Positions 1-9,490 of a stretch of DNA of 43,077 nt are shown here, in pieces; the stretch's first letter is position 1, and the number at the start of each line of letters is the position of its first letter. A program made the translations under genes and the position numbers. The notes beneath the pieces were generated by a model. The model saw nothing but the letters and a program-made list of their open reading frames with translations, searched no databases and was not told the origin of the DNA. This stretch comes from Porphyromonadaceae bacterium H1 (lineage in GTDB: Bacteria > Bacteroidota > Bacteroidia > Bacteroidales > Paludibacteraceae), in contig BDEJ01000055.1 of the NCBI GenBank assembly GCA_001653155.1, positions 1-43,077 on the forward strand, in the 5' to 3' direction.

Positions 1-259
1 AAATATATGTTTAGGGATATTTATTTTGATTATTAGTTGATACTGTTTTAGTGCGACATTTTATTTTAAGTTTAGTATTCCGATAATATTTCTTTATAAG
101 ACTATAGATGTTTGTTAGGTAGCTGCCTGTGTCGCTTCGGATTTTTTTCTGGAATTTCCCGAAGCGGAGCGGTGGACGCAAGGAGATGAAGGAGTAAGGG
201 CATACGCGATTCCTCCTCGCAACGTAGCCCGGAGGTATTTAAAAAAATAATAAGCTGTT
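1..259 (+). other. Upstream region of the first SusC gene
   Basis: No gene is visible here. The region is AT-rich up to about position 120 and more GC-rich after it. I found no convincing TTTG/TAnnTTTG promoter pair. An 8-bp inverted repeat (133-140 with 159-166) is the only clear structure. Whatever controls this SusC/SusD unit (an ECF sigma factor, a SusR-like or a hybrid two-component regulator) is not in the window on this side. Confidence 0.5.
133..166 (+). promoter_or_regulatory. Candidate leader hairpin before SusC
   Basis: CGCTTCGG at 133-140 pairs perfectly with CCGAAGCG at 159-166 across an 18-nt loop that contains seven T in a row. It lies about 95 nt before the SusC start, where a 5' leader is expected. 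It could be a leader structure or part of an attenuator. Because the T run is in the loop and not after the stem, it does not look like a normal terminator. Confidence 0.3.
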
Positions 260-3200
260 ATGATGAAAAAGAGGAATTATGTGTTAATCGCATTGATGTT
301 GGGGCTTGTCCATGTTTTGCAGGCCCAGGGCTTTCGGGTCACAGGCCGTGTGAGCGATGAGTCGGGCGAGTTGCTGGCAGGTGTCAGTTTGATCGAGAAG
401 GGTAGCGGGCGTGGAGCAATGACCGACGCTAACGGAACGTATAGCATCTTGCTTACGTCGAAAGATGCCGTTTTGCAGATTAATTATTTGGGTTACGAGA
501 GTCAGGAGCGTCGGGTGACGGCTTCGGTGATGGATATCGTGCTGAAGGCAAGTGTGAATGTGCTGGACGAGATTCAGGTGGTGGGCCATGGTTTGCAGCG
601 GCGGGTATCGATTGTAGGAGCACAGTCCACCCTGAAGATGGAGCACGTCAAAGCACCGGTATCAAACATGAGCAACGTGCTGGCCGGGCGTATCTCGGGA
701 CTGGTTGCGGTGCAGCGCACGGGTGTGCCGGGACAGGACGATTCGGATATCTGGATTCGAGGTATTTCGTCGATGACCAATACGAACCAAGGTCCTCTGG
801 TTCTGGTGGACGGTATCGAGCGCGATTACCGGCAGATAGACCCGGAGGACATCGAATCGGTAACCATTCTTAAGGATGCTTCCTCCACGGCAGTGTACGG
901 TACCCGGGGCGGAAACGGCGTAATCATCATCACCACCAAGCCCGGTGTGGTGAGTCAACCTCGTTTCTCGGTCGATTATTACGAAGGAATCACTTCGCTT
1001 ACCCGTCTGCCCAAACTGGTGGATGCCTACCAGTATATGCACGCTGCCAACGAGGCTTATCGCAATCGTCACGGTATCGACTATTACAGTGAGGCCTATA
1101 TCCGCAATACGCAGATAGCCGACGGGCTCTTGCCTAACGAAGGCAGCCTGCCCGTGAACAAATACCTCTACCCGAATGTGGACTGGGTGGATGCTCTCTA
1201 CAATAAATTCGGGCGCAACCGCCGGGCTAATGTCAATATCCGTGGAGGAGCTCCCAATGCGTCTTATTACGTTTCGCTCTCGTATTACGACGAAAAAGGT
1301 CTGACGAAAACCGACCCGCATCAGGACTACAGCAGTGAGATAACCTTCAATCGTTACAACTTCCTGACCAACGTAAGCCTCAAAGCGACGAAGAAAACGG
1401 TGGTTGATGTGGGTGTGAACGGCTACTTTACGGGCGGAAATTATCCGGAACGTAGCCTGAACGATATTTTCTCGCGGGCGATGAATATCAACCCCGTGAT
1501 GTATCCGATTGAATATCCCGATGGTCGCAATCCGGGTTTCAGCCGTACTCAGCGCGAGTTGGATAACCCTTACGGCGAGTTGACCAAAAGAGGTTATAAG
1601 AACGAATACCGGACGCAGGTGAACTCCAACCTGAAAATTACGCAGCAGCTCGACTTCCTGCCCTTCCTGAAAGGGCTTAAGGCGCACGCTCTGCTGGCAT
1701 TCGATGTGAAAGACAATCAGAACATCAATTACCGGATCAACAAGAGCACCTGGAAACCGAAAGGAACGAAGAACGAGCAAGGTCTGTTTCTGGGTGATGT
1801 GATGGACTCCGAAGGGAATATACTGTTCGAAGAGGCCTTTGTCGGTACACCCGGTATGAATATCGGTTCGGACCGTTTCTCCTATCGTACTTTTTACCTC
1901 GAAGGTGCTTTGAATTACAACCGTACTTTCGACAGCCGGCACAACGTAACGGCCCTCCTGCACATGCACATGCGCAACTACCGCGATCCTAACTCGGATG
2001 ATAAGTATAAACTGCTTCCTTACAAGCAGCTCGGTGTCTCATCACGACTGACTTACTCTTACCGAGACCGTTACTTTCTGGAATTGAACGGAGGCTATAC
2101 CGGTTCGGAGAACTTCTCGCCCGGAAACCGGATGGGTTTCTTCCCGGCCGTGGCTGTGGGTTGGGTACCCAGCAACGAAGCTTTTTGGGGAGATCTGAGC
2201 CGCGTGATACCCTTCTTGAAAATACGTTATTCGAACGGTATTGTGGGCAACGATGTGCTGGACAGCAACGTGCGCTTCGGCTACGAAACCTCCATTGACG
2301 AGAAGAAAGACGATAAAAAAGAAGAGAAATATCCCATATACGGAAGCGACGGCATGGTGAACAAAGCGCTTGGAATCGGAAAATACGGTTATCAGGCCCG
2401 TTGGTCGATTATGCATAAACAGGACTTGGGGTTGGAGATAAACTTCCTGAACAATGCTTTGTCTGTTGTTTTCGATATATTCAAGGAACGCCGGAGCCAC
2501 ATCTACGTCTCGCGAGACAACCTGCCCGCTTACTCCGGCTTTGCGGTGAAACCCGCCGGGAATATCGGTATGGTCGATAACCGCGGAATCGAAGCTTCGG
2601 TCAATTACAGCAAACAGCTTAGTAAAAATTTCTTCCTCTCCCTGCAGGGGAATATTACCTTCAATCAGGACGTGGTGTTGGAAGACGGCAAAGAGGTCTT
2701 CGAGGAAAGTTGGCGTAACTCCGTTGGTCGTAATGTGCTGGCACGCTTTGGCTATGTGGCCGAAGGTCTCTATACCAGCGAACAAGACATTAAAGACCGG
2801 AATATTCGGCATTTCGGAGAGTTATATCCCGGTCAGCTCACCCGACCCGGCGACATCAAATATCGTGACATGAACCAAGACAACCGCATCGACGAAAAAG
2901 ACATGACTTTTATCGGTTACGGCGATGTGCCCCGTTGTTACTACGGTTTCGGAGGCGATGCACGCTACCGAAACTGGGGCTTGGGTGTTCTTTTTCAGGG
3001 GACGGCCGGTGCCGACCGGGTGCTGTCGGGGGCAGGTATCCATCCTTTCAAAAACTCTTCGGGTGGCGGAACCCTGTATGCGAATATCGACGACCGTTGG
3101 TCGGCGGATAACCCCGGCAACCAGCAAGTATTCTATCCCCGTCTGGTTTGGGGAGGCGACGACCCTTCGAACCAGAACAACTTCCTGCCCAGTACTTGGT

Positions 3201-3430
3201 GGCAGCGGGATATGAGTTTCCTCCGCTTGAAACAACTGACCCTTTCTTTCTACTTCCCCAAAGCCTGGTCGGAGAAGTCTTTCCTGAAGGGGGGTCGCAT
3301 TTACGCAATGGCTTCGAACGTCTTCACGTGGAGTTCCTTTAAACTCTGGGATCCGGAACTGAGTACGAATAACGGGATGAAGTATCCGAATGTATCTACT
3401 TATACCCTCGGGGTTAATTTTGATTTTTAA
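260..3430 (+). CDS. SusC/RagA-type TonB-dependent outer-membrane receptor
   Basis: A 1056-residue outer-membrane transporter that imports glycan fragments with TonB energy and pairs with the SusD lipoprotein encoded 26 nt downstream. A signal peptide spans residues 1-23 (ending VLQAQ). A carboxypeptidase-regulatory-like beta domain follows at about 24-98 (GRVSDESGELLAGVSL). The plug domain at about 105-225 carries the family motifs GLVAVQRTG, WIRGISS, VLVDGIERD and ILKDASSTAVYGTRGGNG. The rest is the 22-strand barrel, ending in the aromatic residue Phe as usual for barrels. There is no N-terminal STN domain, so unlike the second SusC of this window it is not expected to signal to a FecR/ECF pair. 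The start is the first of two adjacent ATGs; the second is equally possible. The substrate is inferred from the GH76 enzyme downstream, so alpha-1,6-mannan-like glycans are the first guess. Confidence 0.97.
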   Translation: MMKKRNYVLIALMLGLVHVLQAQGFRVTGRVSDESGELLAGVSLIEKGSGRGAMTDANGTYSILLTSKDAVLQINYLGYESQERRVTASVMDIVLKASVNVLDEIQVVGHGLQRRVSIVGAQSTLKMEHVKAPVSNMSNVLAGRISGLVAVQRTGVPGQDDSDIWIRGISSMTNTNQGPLVLVDGIERDYRQIDPEDIESVTILKDASSTAVYGTRGGNGVIIITTKPGVVSQPRFSVDYYEGITSLTRLPKLVDAYQYMHAANEAYRNRHGIDYYSEAYIRNTQIADGLLPNEGSLPVNKYLYPNVDWVDALYNKFGRNRRANVNIRGGAPNASYYVSLSYYDEKGLTKTDPHQDYSSEITFNRYNFLTNVSLKATKKTVVDVGVNGYFTGGNYPERSLNDIFSRAMNINPVMYPIEYPDGRNPGFSRTQRELDNPYGELTKRGYKNEYRTQVNSNLKITQQLDFLPFLKGLKAHALLAFDVKDNQNINYRINKSTWKPKGTKNEQGLFLGDVMDSEGNILFEEAFVGTPGMNIGSDRFSYRTFYLEGALNYNRTFDSRHNVTALLHMHMRNYRDPNSDDKYKLLPYKQLGVSSRLTYSYRDRYFLELNGGYTGSENFSPGNRMGFFPAVAVGWVPSNEAFWGDLSRVIPFLKIRYSNGIVGNDVLDSNVRFGYETSIDEKKDDKKEEKYPIYGSDGMVNKALGIGKYGYQARWSIMHKQDLGLEINFLNNALSVVFDIFKERRSHIYVSRDNLPAYSGFAVKPAGNIGMVDNRGIEASVNYSKQLSKNFFLSLQGNITFNQDVVLEDGKEVFEESWRNSVGRNVLARFGYVAEGLYTSEQDIKDRNIRHFGELYPGQLTRPGDIKYRDMNQDNRIDEKDMTFIGYGDVPRCYYGFGGDARYRNWGLGVLFQGTAGADRVLSGAGIHPFKNSSGGGTLYANIDDRWSADNPGNQQVFYPRLVWGGDDPSNQNNFLPSTWWQRDMSFLRLKQLTLSFYFPKAWSEKSFLKGGRIYAMASNVFTWSSFKLWDPELSTNNGMKYPNVSTYTLGVNFDF

Positions 3431-3456
3431 ATAGGAGTGAAAAAATACCGATTGTT

Positions 3457-5442
3457 ATGAAAAGAATAATCAACAGCATCGTGATTCTTTTTTTGGTTTC
3501 ATTGTCATCTTGCGAAGGCTATTTCGACGTAATTCCGTCGGAGACTTTGACCTTGGATAAAGTTTTTTCGAATCGGGTTACTGCGCTGGAATGGCTGTCG
3601 CATACTTATCAGTATCTGCCCGACGAGTCGAATCAGAACTATACGGGGGGTGCCGACCAGACGCGGGGCATTTGGACTCCGGCTTCCCTCGAGGCCGATT
3701 TGCCCTGGAGCCACTGCAATTCGAATCTGATAAATAACGGAAGCTTGAATCCTTCTTCGGGCTATGTACGCAACATGTGGAGCGCCTATTACAAAGGTAT
3801 TCAAAAGGCCAATATATATATGCATCGCATTGACGCATGTGCCGATATGGACGAAGATACCCGTCTGAAGACAAAGGCCGAAGCACGAGCTTTGCGGTCG
3901 ATATATTACTTTAATCTATTCAAGATTTACGGGCCTTTTGTCATTGTCGGCAACCGCATCTTCGATAACGAAGCTCCTGTGGATTCGATGATGATTCCGC
4001 GAAGCTCTGTAGACGAGTGTGTGGCCTACATGGTGGGTGAATTTGACGCTCTTCTGGAGCAGGGACACCTGAAATCCCGTTTTGACAGTGAGGGTTTGCT
4101 CAACAATACTACGCAAGGGAATATAACCCGAGAGGCAGTGGAGGCGATTCGATCTCAGGTTTTACTCTATGCCGCGAGCTATCTCTTCAATGGTGACCCT
4201 TACTATGCCAATATGGAAGATGCCACGGGAAAAAAGCTTTTTCCCAAAGCCCGCGATGAGGCGAAGTGGCTGCAGGCAAAAATGGCAGCTAAGAATTTCA
4301 TCGACAACAACCCGAAATTTCAATTGGTATTGCGGGATAACAACAACGTACGGATACCCAATGCTGCCGTCTCGGATCCTTATTTCTCCGTCAGCGAGGC
4401 TTCGTTGGGACGGAAGACCAACGAAGAGATGATTTTCTACAGTACCCGCAACAGTTGGAATATGTATTACTACATGAAGCCCAAACACACGGGAATAACC
4501 GATGCACAACACGGAGCGGGGGCTTTGACTGTGCCCCTGCAGTTCGTCGATTTGTTTTTCACCAACAAGGGTCTGAGGATAGAGGAAGACCCCGATTATT
4601 TTGGATATACGAATGAGCAGGACAGCTTGTTCCGAACTAGAAAGATGACCGGTGTGGATCCATATAAAGACCTGTATTCGGGTTATGTATATTTTACGCC
4701 TACCTCGAACTCCCGTATCATGAAGCAGTTTTATAATCGTGAACCTCGTTTTTATACGGCCTTTACTTTTCAGAACCGTCGTTGGGATTTCGATGAATCG
4801 AAGGCTTATTACACCGATTTCTCTTTGAACGGCAACTCCGGTCAAGCGAAGAACGGCCATGATTATCCTAAGTCGGGGATGCTGGTACGGAAGAAACTTT
4901 ACAAATCGGGCGAGGTGTCTTTCAATATCTTTATCCGTTTGTCGGAGATTTATCTGAACTATGCCGAGGCTTGTGCCGAGTTGGGAGATTATCAAGAAGC
5001 TATCACTACCCTTAATAAGATTCGCACCCGTGCGGGTGTTGCGGAGTATGGCCTCGACGGCGATATCTCGCTGGGTGCACGGGGCGAGAAACGCATCAAC
5101 ATTAGCTCCGACAAGCTACTGAGCGCCATCCGACGCGAAAGATTAATTGAGCTGGCATACGAGAATCATCACTACTTCGATGTGCGCCGCTGGGGAGTTG
5201 CCGGAATGGAGCAAGGCGACGGTTGGGTTTATCCTGCCTGGCACAAAGGCGGCGAAGGAGGTGATATGATGGGTTTTGACGTGTTGGTGGATATGAGTTC
5301 CGAGGCAACGGGCAATGTTATGCATTTTTATAAAAGAAAAGTCTGGGAAACGCGTATATTTACGGATCGGATGAAGCTTTTCCCGATACCTCAAAGCGAA
5401 ATAAACGTAAACCGGAGCATTGTTCAGAACACGGGCTGGTAG
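3457..5442 (+). CDS. SusD/RagB-type surface glycan-binding lipoprotein
   Basis: A 661-residue lipoprotein that caps the SusC pore and captures glycan at the cell surface. The N-terminus is a lipoprotein signal with lipobox LSSC, lipidated Cys at about residue 19. SusD hallmarks include the TPR-rich N-terminal half (YYKGIQKANIYMHRID, KAEARALRSIYYFNLFKIYGP) and the C-terminal SusD domain (RLSEIYLNYAEACAELGDY, LNKIRTRAG, RRERLIELAYENHHYFDVRRW). It lies 26 nt behind SusC and 75 nt before the GH76 gene, which fits one operon. It is somewhat longer than the typical 500-600 residues. The ligand cannot be read from the sequence. Confidence 0.96.
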   Translation: MKRIINSIVILFLVSLSSCEGYFDVIPSETLTLDKVFSNRVTALEWLSHTYQYLPDESNQNYTGGADQTRGIWTPASLEADLPWSHCNSNLINNGSLNPSSGYVRNMWSAYYKGIQKANIYMHRIDACADMDEDTRLKTKAEARALRSIYYFNLFKIYGPFVIVGNRIFDNEAPVDSMMIPRSSVDECVAYMVGEFDALLEQGHLKSRFDSEGLLNNTTQGNITREAVEAIRSQVLLYAASYLFNGDPYYANMEDATGKKLFPKARDEAKWLQAKMAAKNFIDNNPKFQLVLRDNNNVRIPNAAVSDPYFSVSEASLGRKTNEEMIFYSTRNSWNMYYYMKPKHTGITDAQHGAGALTVPLQFVDLFFTNKGLRIEEDPDYFGYTNEQDSLFRTRKMTGVDPYKDLYSGYVYFTPTSNSRIMKQFYNREPRFYTAFTFQNRRWDFDESKAYYTDFSLNGNSGQAKNGHDYPKSGMLVRKKLYKSGEVSFNIFIRLSEIYLNYAEACAELGDYQEAITTLNKIRTRAGVAEYGLDGDISLGARGEKRINISSDKLLSAIRRERLIELAYENHHYFDVRRWGVAGMEQGDGWVYPAWHKGGEGGDMMGFDVLVDMSSEATGNVMHFYKRKVWETRIFTDRMKLFPIPQSEINVNRSIVQNTGW

Positions 5443-5517
5443 CTCTATCTACCTGTCAGAGCCTTGTACAATCCATTCTTTTCGAGAAGGTTTACGCTAA
5501 AAAAACAGATTGGGGTT

Positions 5518-8500
5518 ATGAAAAAGACATACGAGATTTTTCTTTTTATTTTTTGGCCGCTGTTCCTCGCAGCCGCTCCGTCTCCCGGATTGCAGTATCG
5601 TATTGCTTCGGCTGCCTCGGTCGACAAATCGGTATGGGTAGATGATGCTTCGCGGGCCAATAATGCGGCAATTCTTCTTTGGACTGAGACGGAGGTGCCC
5701 GCACAGCGTTGGACCTTCGAGCAACATGCCGACCGTAGCTATACCATCAGGAATGTGTATACCGGAAAAGTGCTTTACCGGAAAGGGCATGCTCTTGAAG
5801 CTTCTGCCATTTACCAATCGGACAATGTAGCTGCACAGGCTGCTAAGTGGGAACTGCAACCGGCAGCCGGTCGTCCCGGGCATTATTATATCACACAGCC
5901 GCATAAAGACGGCGGAGCCGATTTGTATCTGGAAGCTACTTCGACAAAAGATGGAGCTGCGTTGAGCCTGCATCTCCAGAAAACGGGTGATGATGCAAAA
6001 AGACAGCTGTGGAAAATCGAAGCTTCCGAAGTTGATACGGATTATTCCGCAGCTATGCGCGATCGGATTATGCTTGCTTGGAAAAACAAGTATTATAAAA
6101 AGGCCTACGTCGGGTATGTATTAGGGAGCGGAGGCTGGTGGGAGGATGCCGAAATGTTCGAAATCATTCTCGATGCTTATGAAACTACCGGTGAGCCTGT
6201 TTACGAAACCATGTTTCGGGAATTGTACCGCAATTTCGTACAAAGGAAAGGGAAGAGTTGGTTGTACAACAACTTTAATGACGATATTGCCTGGATGGTA
6301 ATTGCTTCGGTTCGTGCTCATCTGTTGTTTGGAGATGCCGATTTCCTGAGCAATGGCCAAAGCAATTTTGACAAGATGTACGCACGCGCTTTGTTGCCTT
6401 CGGGTATGTTGCGCTGGAAGGAAACAGCCAAAACAAAATACGGCACGAATTCCTGCATCAACGGGCCGGCCGGGGTAGCTGCCTGTTATTTGGCCATGGC
6501 TCTTGGTGACGATGCCTATTACGAAAAAGCGAAAAATCTTTATGCCTTGCAACGTAAGTATCTGTATGTGCCGGCTACAGGTCGTGTTTATGATAGTTTT
6601 TCGTGGCTTGGCGAGCAACCTTCCGATTACAACTATTGGTCTTCTACTTACAACCAAGGGAGCTTTTTGGGGGCAGCCGTGATGCTCTACAACCGCTATG
6701 GCTCTCTAATGTATAAGGAAGACGCTGAAAAGATTATGGCCTATACCCTCCGCGAACTTTGCGATGAATACGGCATCGTGAAGGTCTGCCAGACGGGCCA
6801 TGGCGATTTATCCGGATTTAAAGGGATTTTGATGCGTTACGTCCGCCGTTTTATTGTCGATATGCAAAAGACCGAATACGTCGATTGGATGAGAAAAAAT
6901 ACCTTACATGCCTATAACAATCGGAACTCGGCCGGTGTCATCTCTTCCGCGTGGTTGGCCAAATCGCCGGAAAGCTTTGTGTTGGACGACTGCAAAGAGA
7001 ACTGTAGTTTCAAAAATTTTCCTTTTGGCCCTTCCACGGCGGTCTCGGTAGCTTTCAACACTCCTCGCGATGCCGATCGTATTGTAAAAGATGCATTTAC
7101 GAACATCGAGGTGCAGCATTTTAATTACTTGAAAGGTGTTTACATACAGCCCGTATCGGCTGCTTCGTCTTATCAGGCGAGTCATATCAGAGATGGGTTT
7201 TATTTAGGCTATAGTAACGTAGATTTTGGGAATCACTTGGCTTCCGAGATTGAAATAAGCCTGTCGGGAATAGCCGCGAGGTCTTCTATAGAGCTTCGTT
7301 CGGGCGGTCCTAAAGGTGACTTGCTGGCGCAGATTCCTGTGACGGAAACCGGAGATGGAGAACGCCTTCTTCGCGCTCCGATACGCCCCACTTCGGGAAT
7401 GAAGAATATTTATCTTGTGTTTAAAGGTCCCACCGATAAACAGCAGCTGTTTCGTTTAAACTTCTTTCGCTTTAAGACGCAGCATCCTTTGTATCCCGAT
7501 ATTAGCGATAACGGAGGCCGGCTGAGTGCCGGATTCGATTCCGAAACTCTGGCTTATGCAACGGACAACTCACTTACTACCACCCTCCTTATTCCTGCAC
7601 AAAGCAATTCTTATTTGCAGTATCAGTCGCCGGTCCCGGTCGCTTTGCGGGCTTATGCCATTTTTTCGGATGGAAAGCCTGATAAGGCTCCCGCCTCATG
7701 GACACTTCGAGCCTCGAAAGACGGAGAACACTGGGTTGATCTGGATACGAGAGAGCATCAGACTTTTAGCGCTCCTTACGAAAAGAAAAGCCCTGCGATA
7801 ATGCCGGACGATGCCTATACTTTCTTTCGTTTGAACCTGCAAACCGGTAGCGAAGTGCGTCTTTCGGAATGGCAATTGTACGGAGAGGCGCTTTTCAAGG
7901 ATGACATAACGGCTGATGGAGGGAATCTGAGTGTTGTTCATGACGGAGAGCCGAATACCGACTATCGAATCCTGACCGACAAAAAATCAGCGACAGTCTT
8001 TCGGGTGAAGGCGGATTCCGGTTTACGGATTTTGTACAAAGCCCAAGGCGGATACAAGCTGGAGGCATACAGCTTGACTGCAGCGGGAGACGCCCCGGAA
8101 AAAGATCCTCGTTCTTGGGTATTATATGCTTCGTCCGATGGGAAGGACTGGGTAAAAATAGACGAACAGCGAAATCAGGCATTCGATTATCGAAAAACAA
8201 CTCAATACTACCGGGTTTGTCCCGATAAAGCCTATCAATATTATAAATTGCAGATGAAGGCTAATGCGGCTTCCTCCGAAGTACAATTGGCCGAATGGCA
8301 GCTATTGGGTGAACTTTTTGAGGAACATTTATATGAAGATATAACAAGGGACGGAGGAGAATTAACCGCATCCGACGGGCAGTCCTCCGAGTTTATTCGA
8401 ATGTTAACCGACAACAAGGTTGATACGAAGTATGTGTTGGCTGCTTCCGTTTTGCCGGTTTGGATACAGTATAAATCTGCGATTCCTGCTAAGTTGTTGG

Positions 8501-9447
8501 CCTATTCCCTTGCGGCAGGCTACGACAATTCCAAAGATCCCAAGAACTGGCTGCTTCAGGCTTCGAACGACGGGAAAGACTGGATTAATATTCAAAGCCG
8601 ATCCAATATTAGTTTTTCGCAGAAAGCCGCCCTTAAAACTTATGCGGTAAACGCCTCATTACCTTATAGCTATTTTAGACTAACTGTCAATCGTTTATCC
8701 GATGCCGCTTCCGACCGCTGTGTTCTTGGAGAATGGGAAATACATGCTACGGCAATTTCTCAGCACGATATAACGGCAAATGGCGGTAGTCTAAAGGCCG
8801 AACTTGCGGTTTTCAACCCTTCGGAGGATGTCTCGAAACTAAGCGATAAAACCGAAAGAACAAAGTATTGCAATCATTTTTACGCTTCTTCCTGGGTGCA
8901 GTATGAATCCCCTCTTCCGGTAGCTCCGACGGCTTACAGCATTACTTCGGCTAACGATGATCCGACACGCGATCCGCGTTCTTGGATCTTGGAAGCCACG
9001 GCAGATGGGCAGCATTGGGAAAAAATTGATGAAAGACGTAATCAAGAATTTCCCTATCGGGCTCTGACTCAATTCTACTCATGCAACGCATCTCGAAAAA
9101 AGTATAAGGCTTTCCGGTTGAATATTATTGAAAACAACGGAGCCAACCTGATGCAATTTTCGGAATGGCAACTATTCGAAAGGAATCATGAACAGACCAA
9201 ACTCTCCTCCGAGATAAAGCGGGAAACTCTTTTGTTGTATTACGATACACGCTGCGAAGCCTTACAGTTGAATCTTCCCGAGCCTGCAGCTCTTCGCATT
9301 TTTAATTTGTCGGGACAGCCTGTTTATCAAGTTTTTATAGCTGAAGGGAGGCAGAGCCTACCTGTGACCAATCTGTCGGAGGGAATGTACCTCGTAAATC
9401 TTTTATTTAGCAACCGTGTCGTAACAAAACGGATTTTATTTTGGTAA
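5518..9447 (+). CDS. Multidomain secreted GH76 endo-alpha-mannanase-like enzyme with T9SS sorting domain
   Basis: A 1309-residue secreted enzyme. I place the start at 5518 because it opens with a normal signal peptide (MKKTYEIFLFIFWPLFLAAA); an in-frame ATG at 5464 would put 18 polar residues before it. Domains in order: ricin-type beta-trefoil lectin (about 25-165); GH76 (about 175-480), with the vicinal Asp pair expected for catalysis at D255-D256 in YNNFNDDIAWM; a CBM6-like beta-sandwich (about 500-653); four F5/8C (discoidin) repeats (about 658-792, 794-933, 939-1078, 1083-1221), each opening with a D-I-[ST]-x-[DN]-G-G motif; and a C-terminal T9SS type A sorting domain (about 1233-1309, GMYLVNLLFSNRVVTKRILFW near the end is its last part). 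GH76 enzymes cleave alpha-1,6-mannan backbones, for example in yeast mannan. The T9SS domain implies surface attachment or release through the type IX system. The exact substrate is inference. Confidence 0.92.
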   Translation: MKKTYEIFLFIFWPLFLAAAPSPGLQYRIASAASVDKSVWVDDASRANNAAILLWTETEVPAQRWTFEQHADRSYTIRNVYTGKVLYRKGHALEASAIYQSDNVAAQAAKWELQPAAGRPGHYYITQPHKDGGADLYLEATSTKDGAALSLHLQKTGDDAKRQLWKIEASEVDTDYSAAMRDRIMLAWKNKYYKKAYVGYVLGSGGWWEDAEMFEIILDAYETTGEPVYETMFRELYRNFVQRKGKSWLYNNFNDDIAWMVIASVRAHLLFGDADFLSNGQSNFDKMYARALLPSGMLRWKETAKTKYGTNSCINGPAGVAACYLAMALGDDAYYEKAKNLYALQRKYLYVPATGRVYDSFSWLGEQPSDYNYWSSTYNQGSFLGAAVMLYNRYGSLMYKEDAEKIMAYTLRELCDEYGIVKVCQTGHGDLSGFKGILMRYVRRFIVDMQKTEYVDWMRKNTLHAYNNRNSAGVISSAWLAKSPESFVLDDCKENCSFKNFPFGPSTAVSVAFNTPRDADRIVKDAFTNIEVQHFNYLKGVYIQPVSAASSYQASHIRDGFYLGYSNVDFGNHLASEIEISLSGIAARSSIELRSGGPKGDLLAQIPVTETGDGERLLRAPIRPTSGMKNIYLVFKGPTDKQQLFRLNFFRFKTQHPLYPDISDNGGRLSAGFDSETLAYATDNSLTTTLLIPAQSNSYLQYQSPVPVALRAYAIFSDGKPDKAPASWTLRASKDGEHWVDLDTREHQTFSAPYEKKSPAIMPDDAYTFFRLNLQTGSEVRLSEWQLYGEALFKDDITADGGNLSVVHDGEPNTDYRILTDKKSATVFRVKADSGLRILYKAQGGYKLEAYSLTAAGDAPEKDPRSWVLYASSDGKDWVKIDEQRNQAFDYRKTTQYYRVCPDKAYQYYKLQMKANAASSEVQLAEWQLLGELFEEHLYEDITRDGGELTASDGQSSEFIRMLTDNKVDTKYVLAASVLPVWIQYKSAIPAKLLAYSLAAGYDNSKDPKNWLLQASNDGKDWINIQSRSNISFSQKAALKTYAVNASLPYSYFRLTVNRLSDAASDRCVLGEWEIHATAISQHDITANGGSLKAELAVFNPSEDVSKLSDKTERTKYCNHFYASSWVQYESPLPVAPTAYSITSANDDPTRDPRSWILEATADGQHWEKIDERRNQEFPYRALTQFYSCNASRKKYKAFRLNIIENNGANLMQFSEWQLFERNHEQTKLSSEIKRETLLLYYDTRCEALQLNLPEPAALRIFNLSGQPVYQVFIAEGRQSLPVTNLSEGMYLVNLLFSNRVVTKRILFW

Positions 9448-9490
9448 ACAGGAGAGAGATAAAAGTACCCGTTAAACAGGAAATCTCTGT

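Noticed and set aside
662-1969. Long minus-strand ORF (435 codons) opposite the first SusC
   Set aside because: It lies wholly inside the clearly coding SusC frame and its product matches no family; a shadow of the codon use on the other strand.
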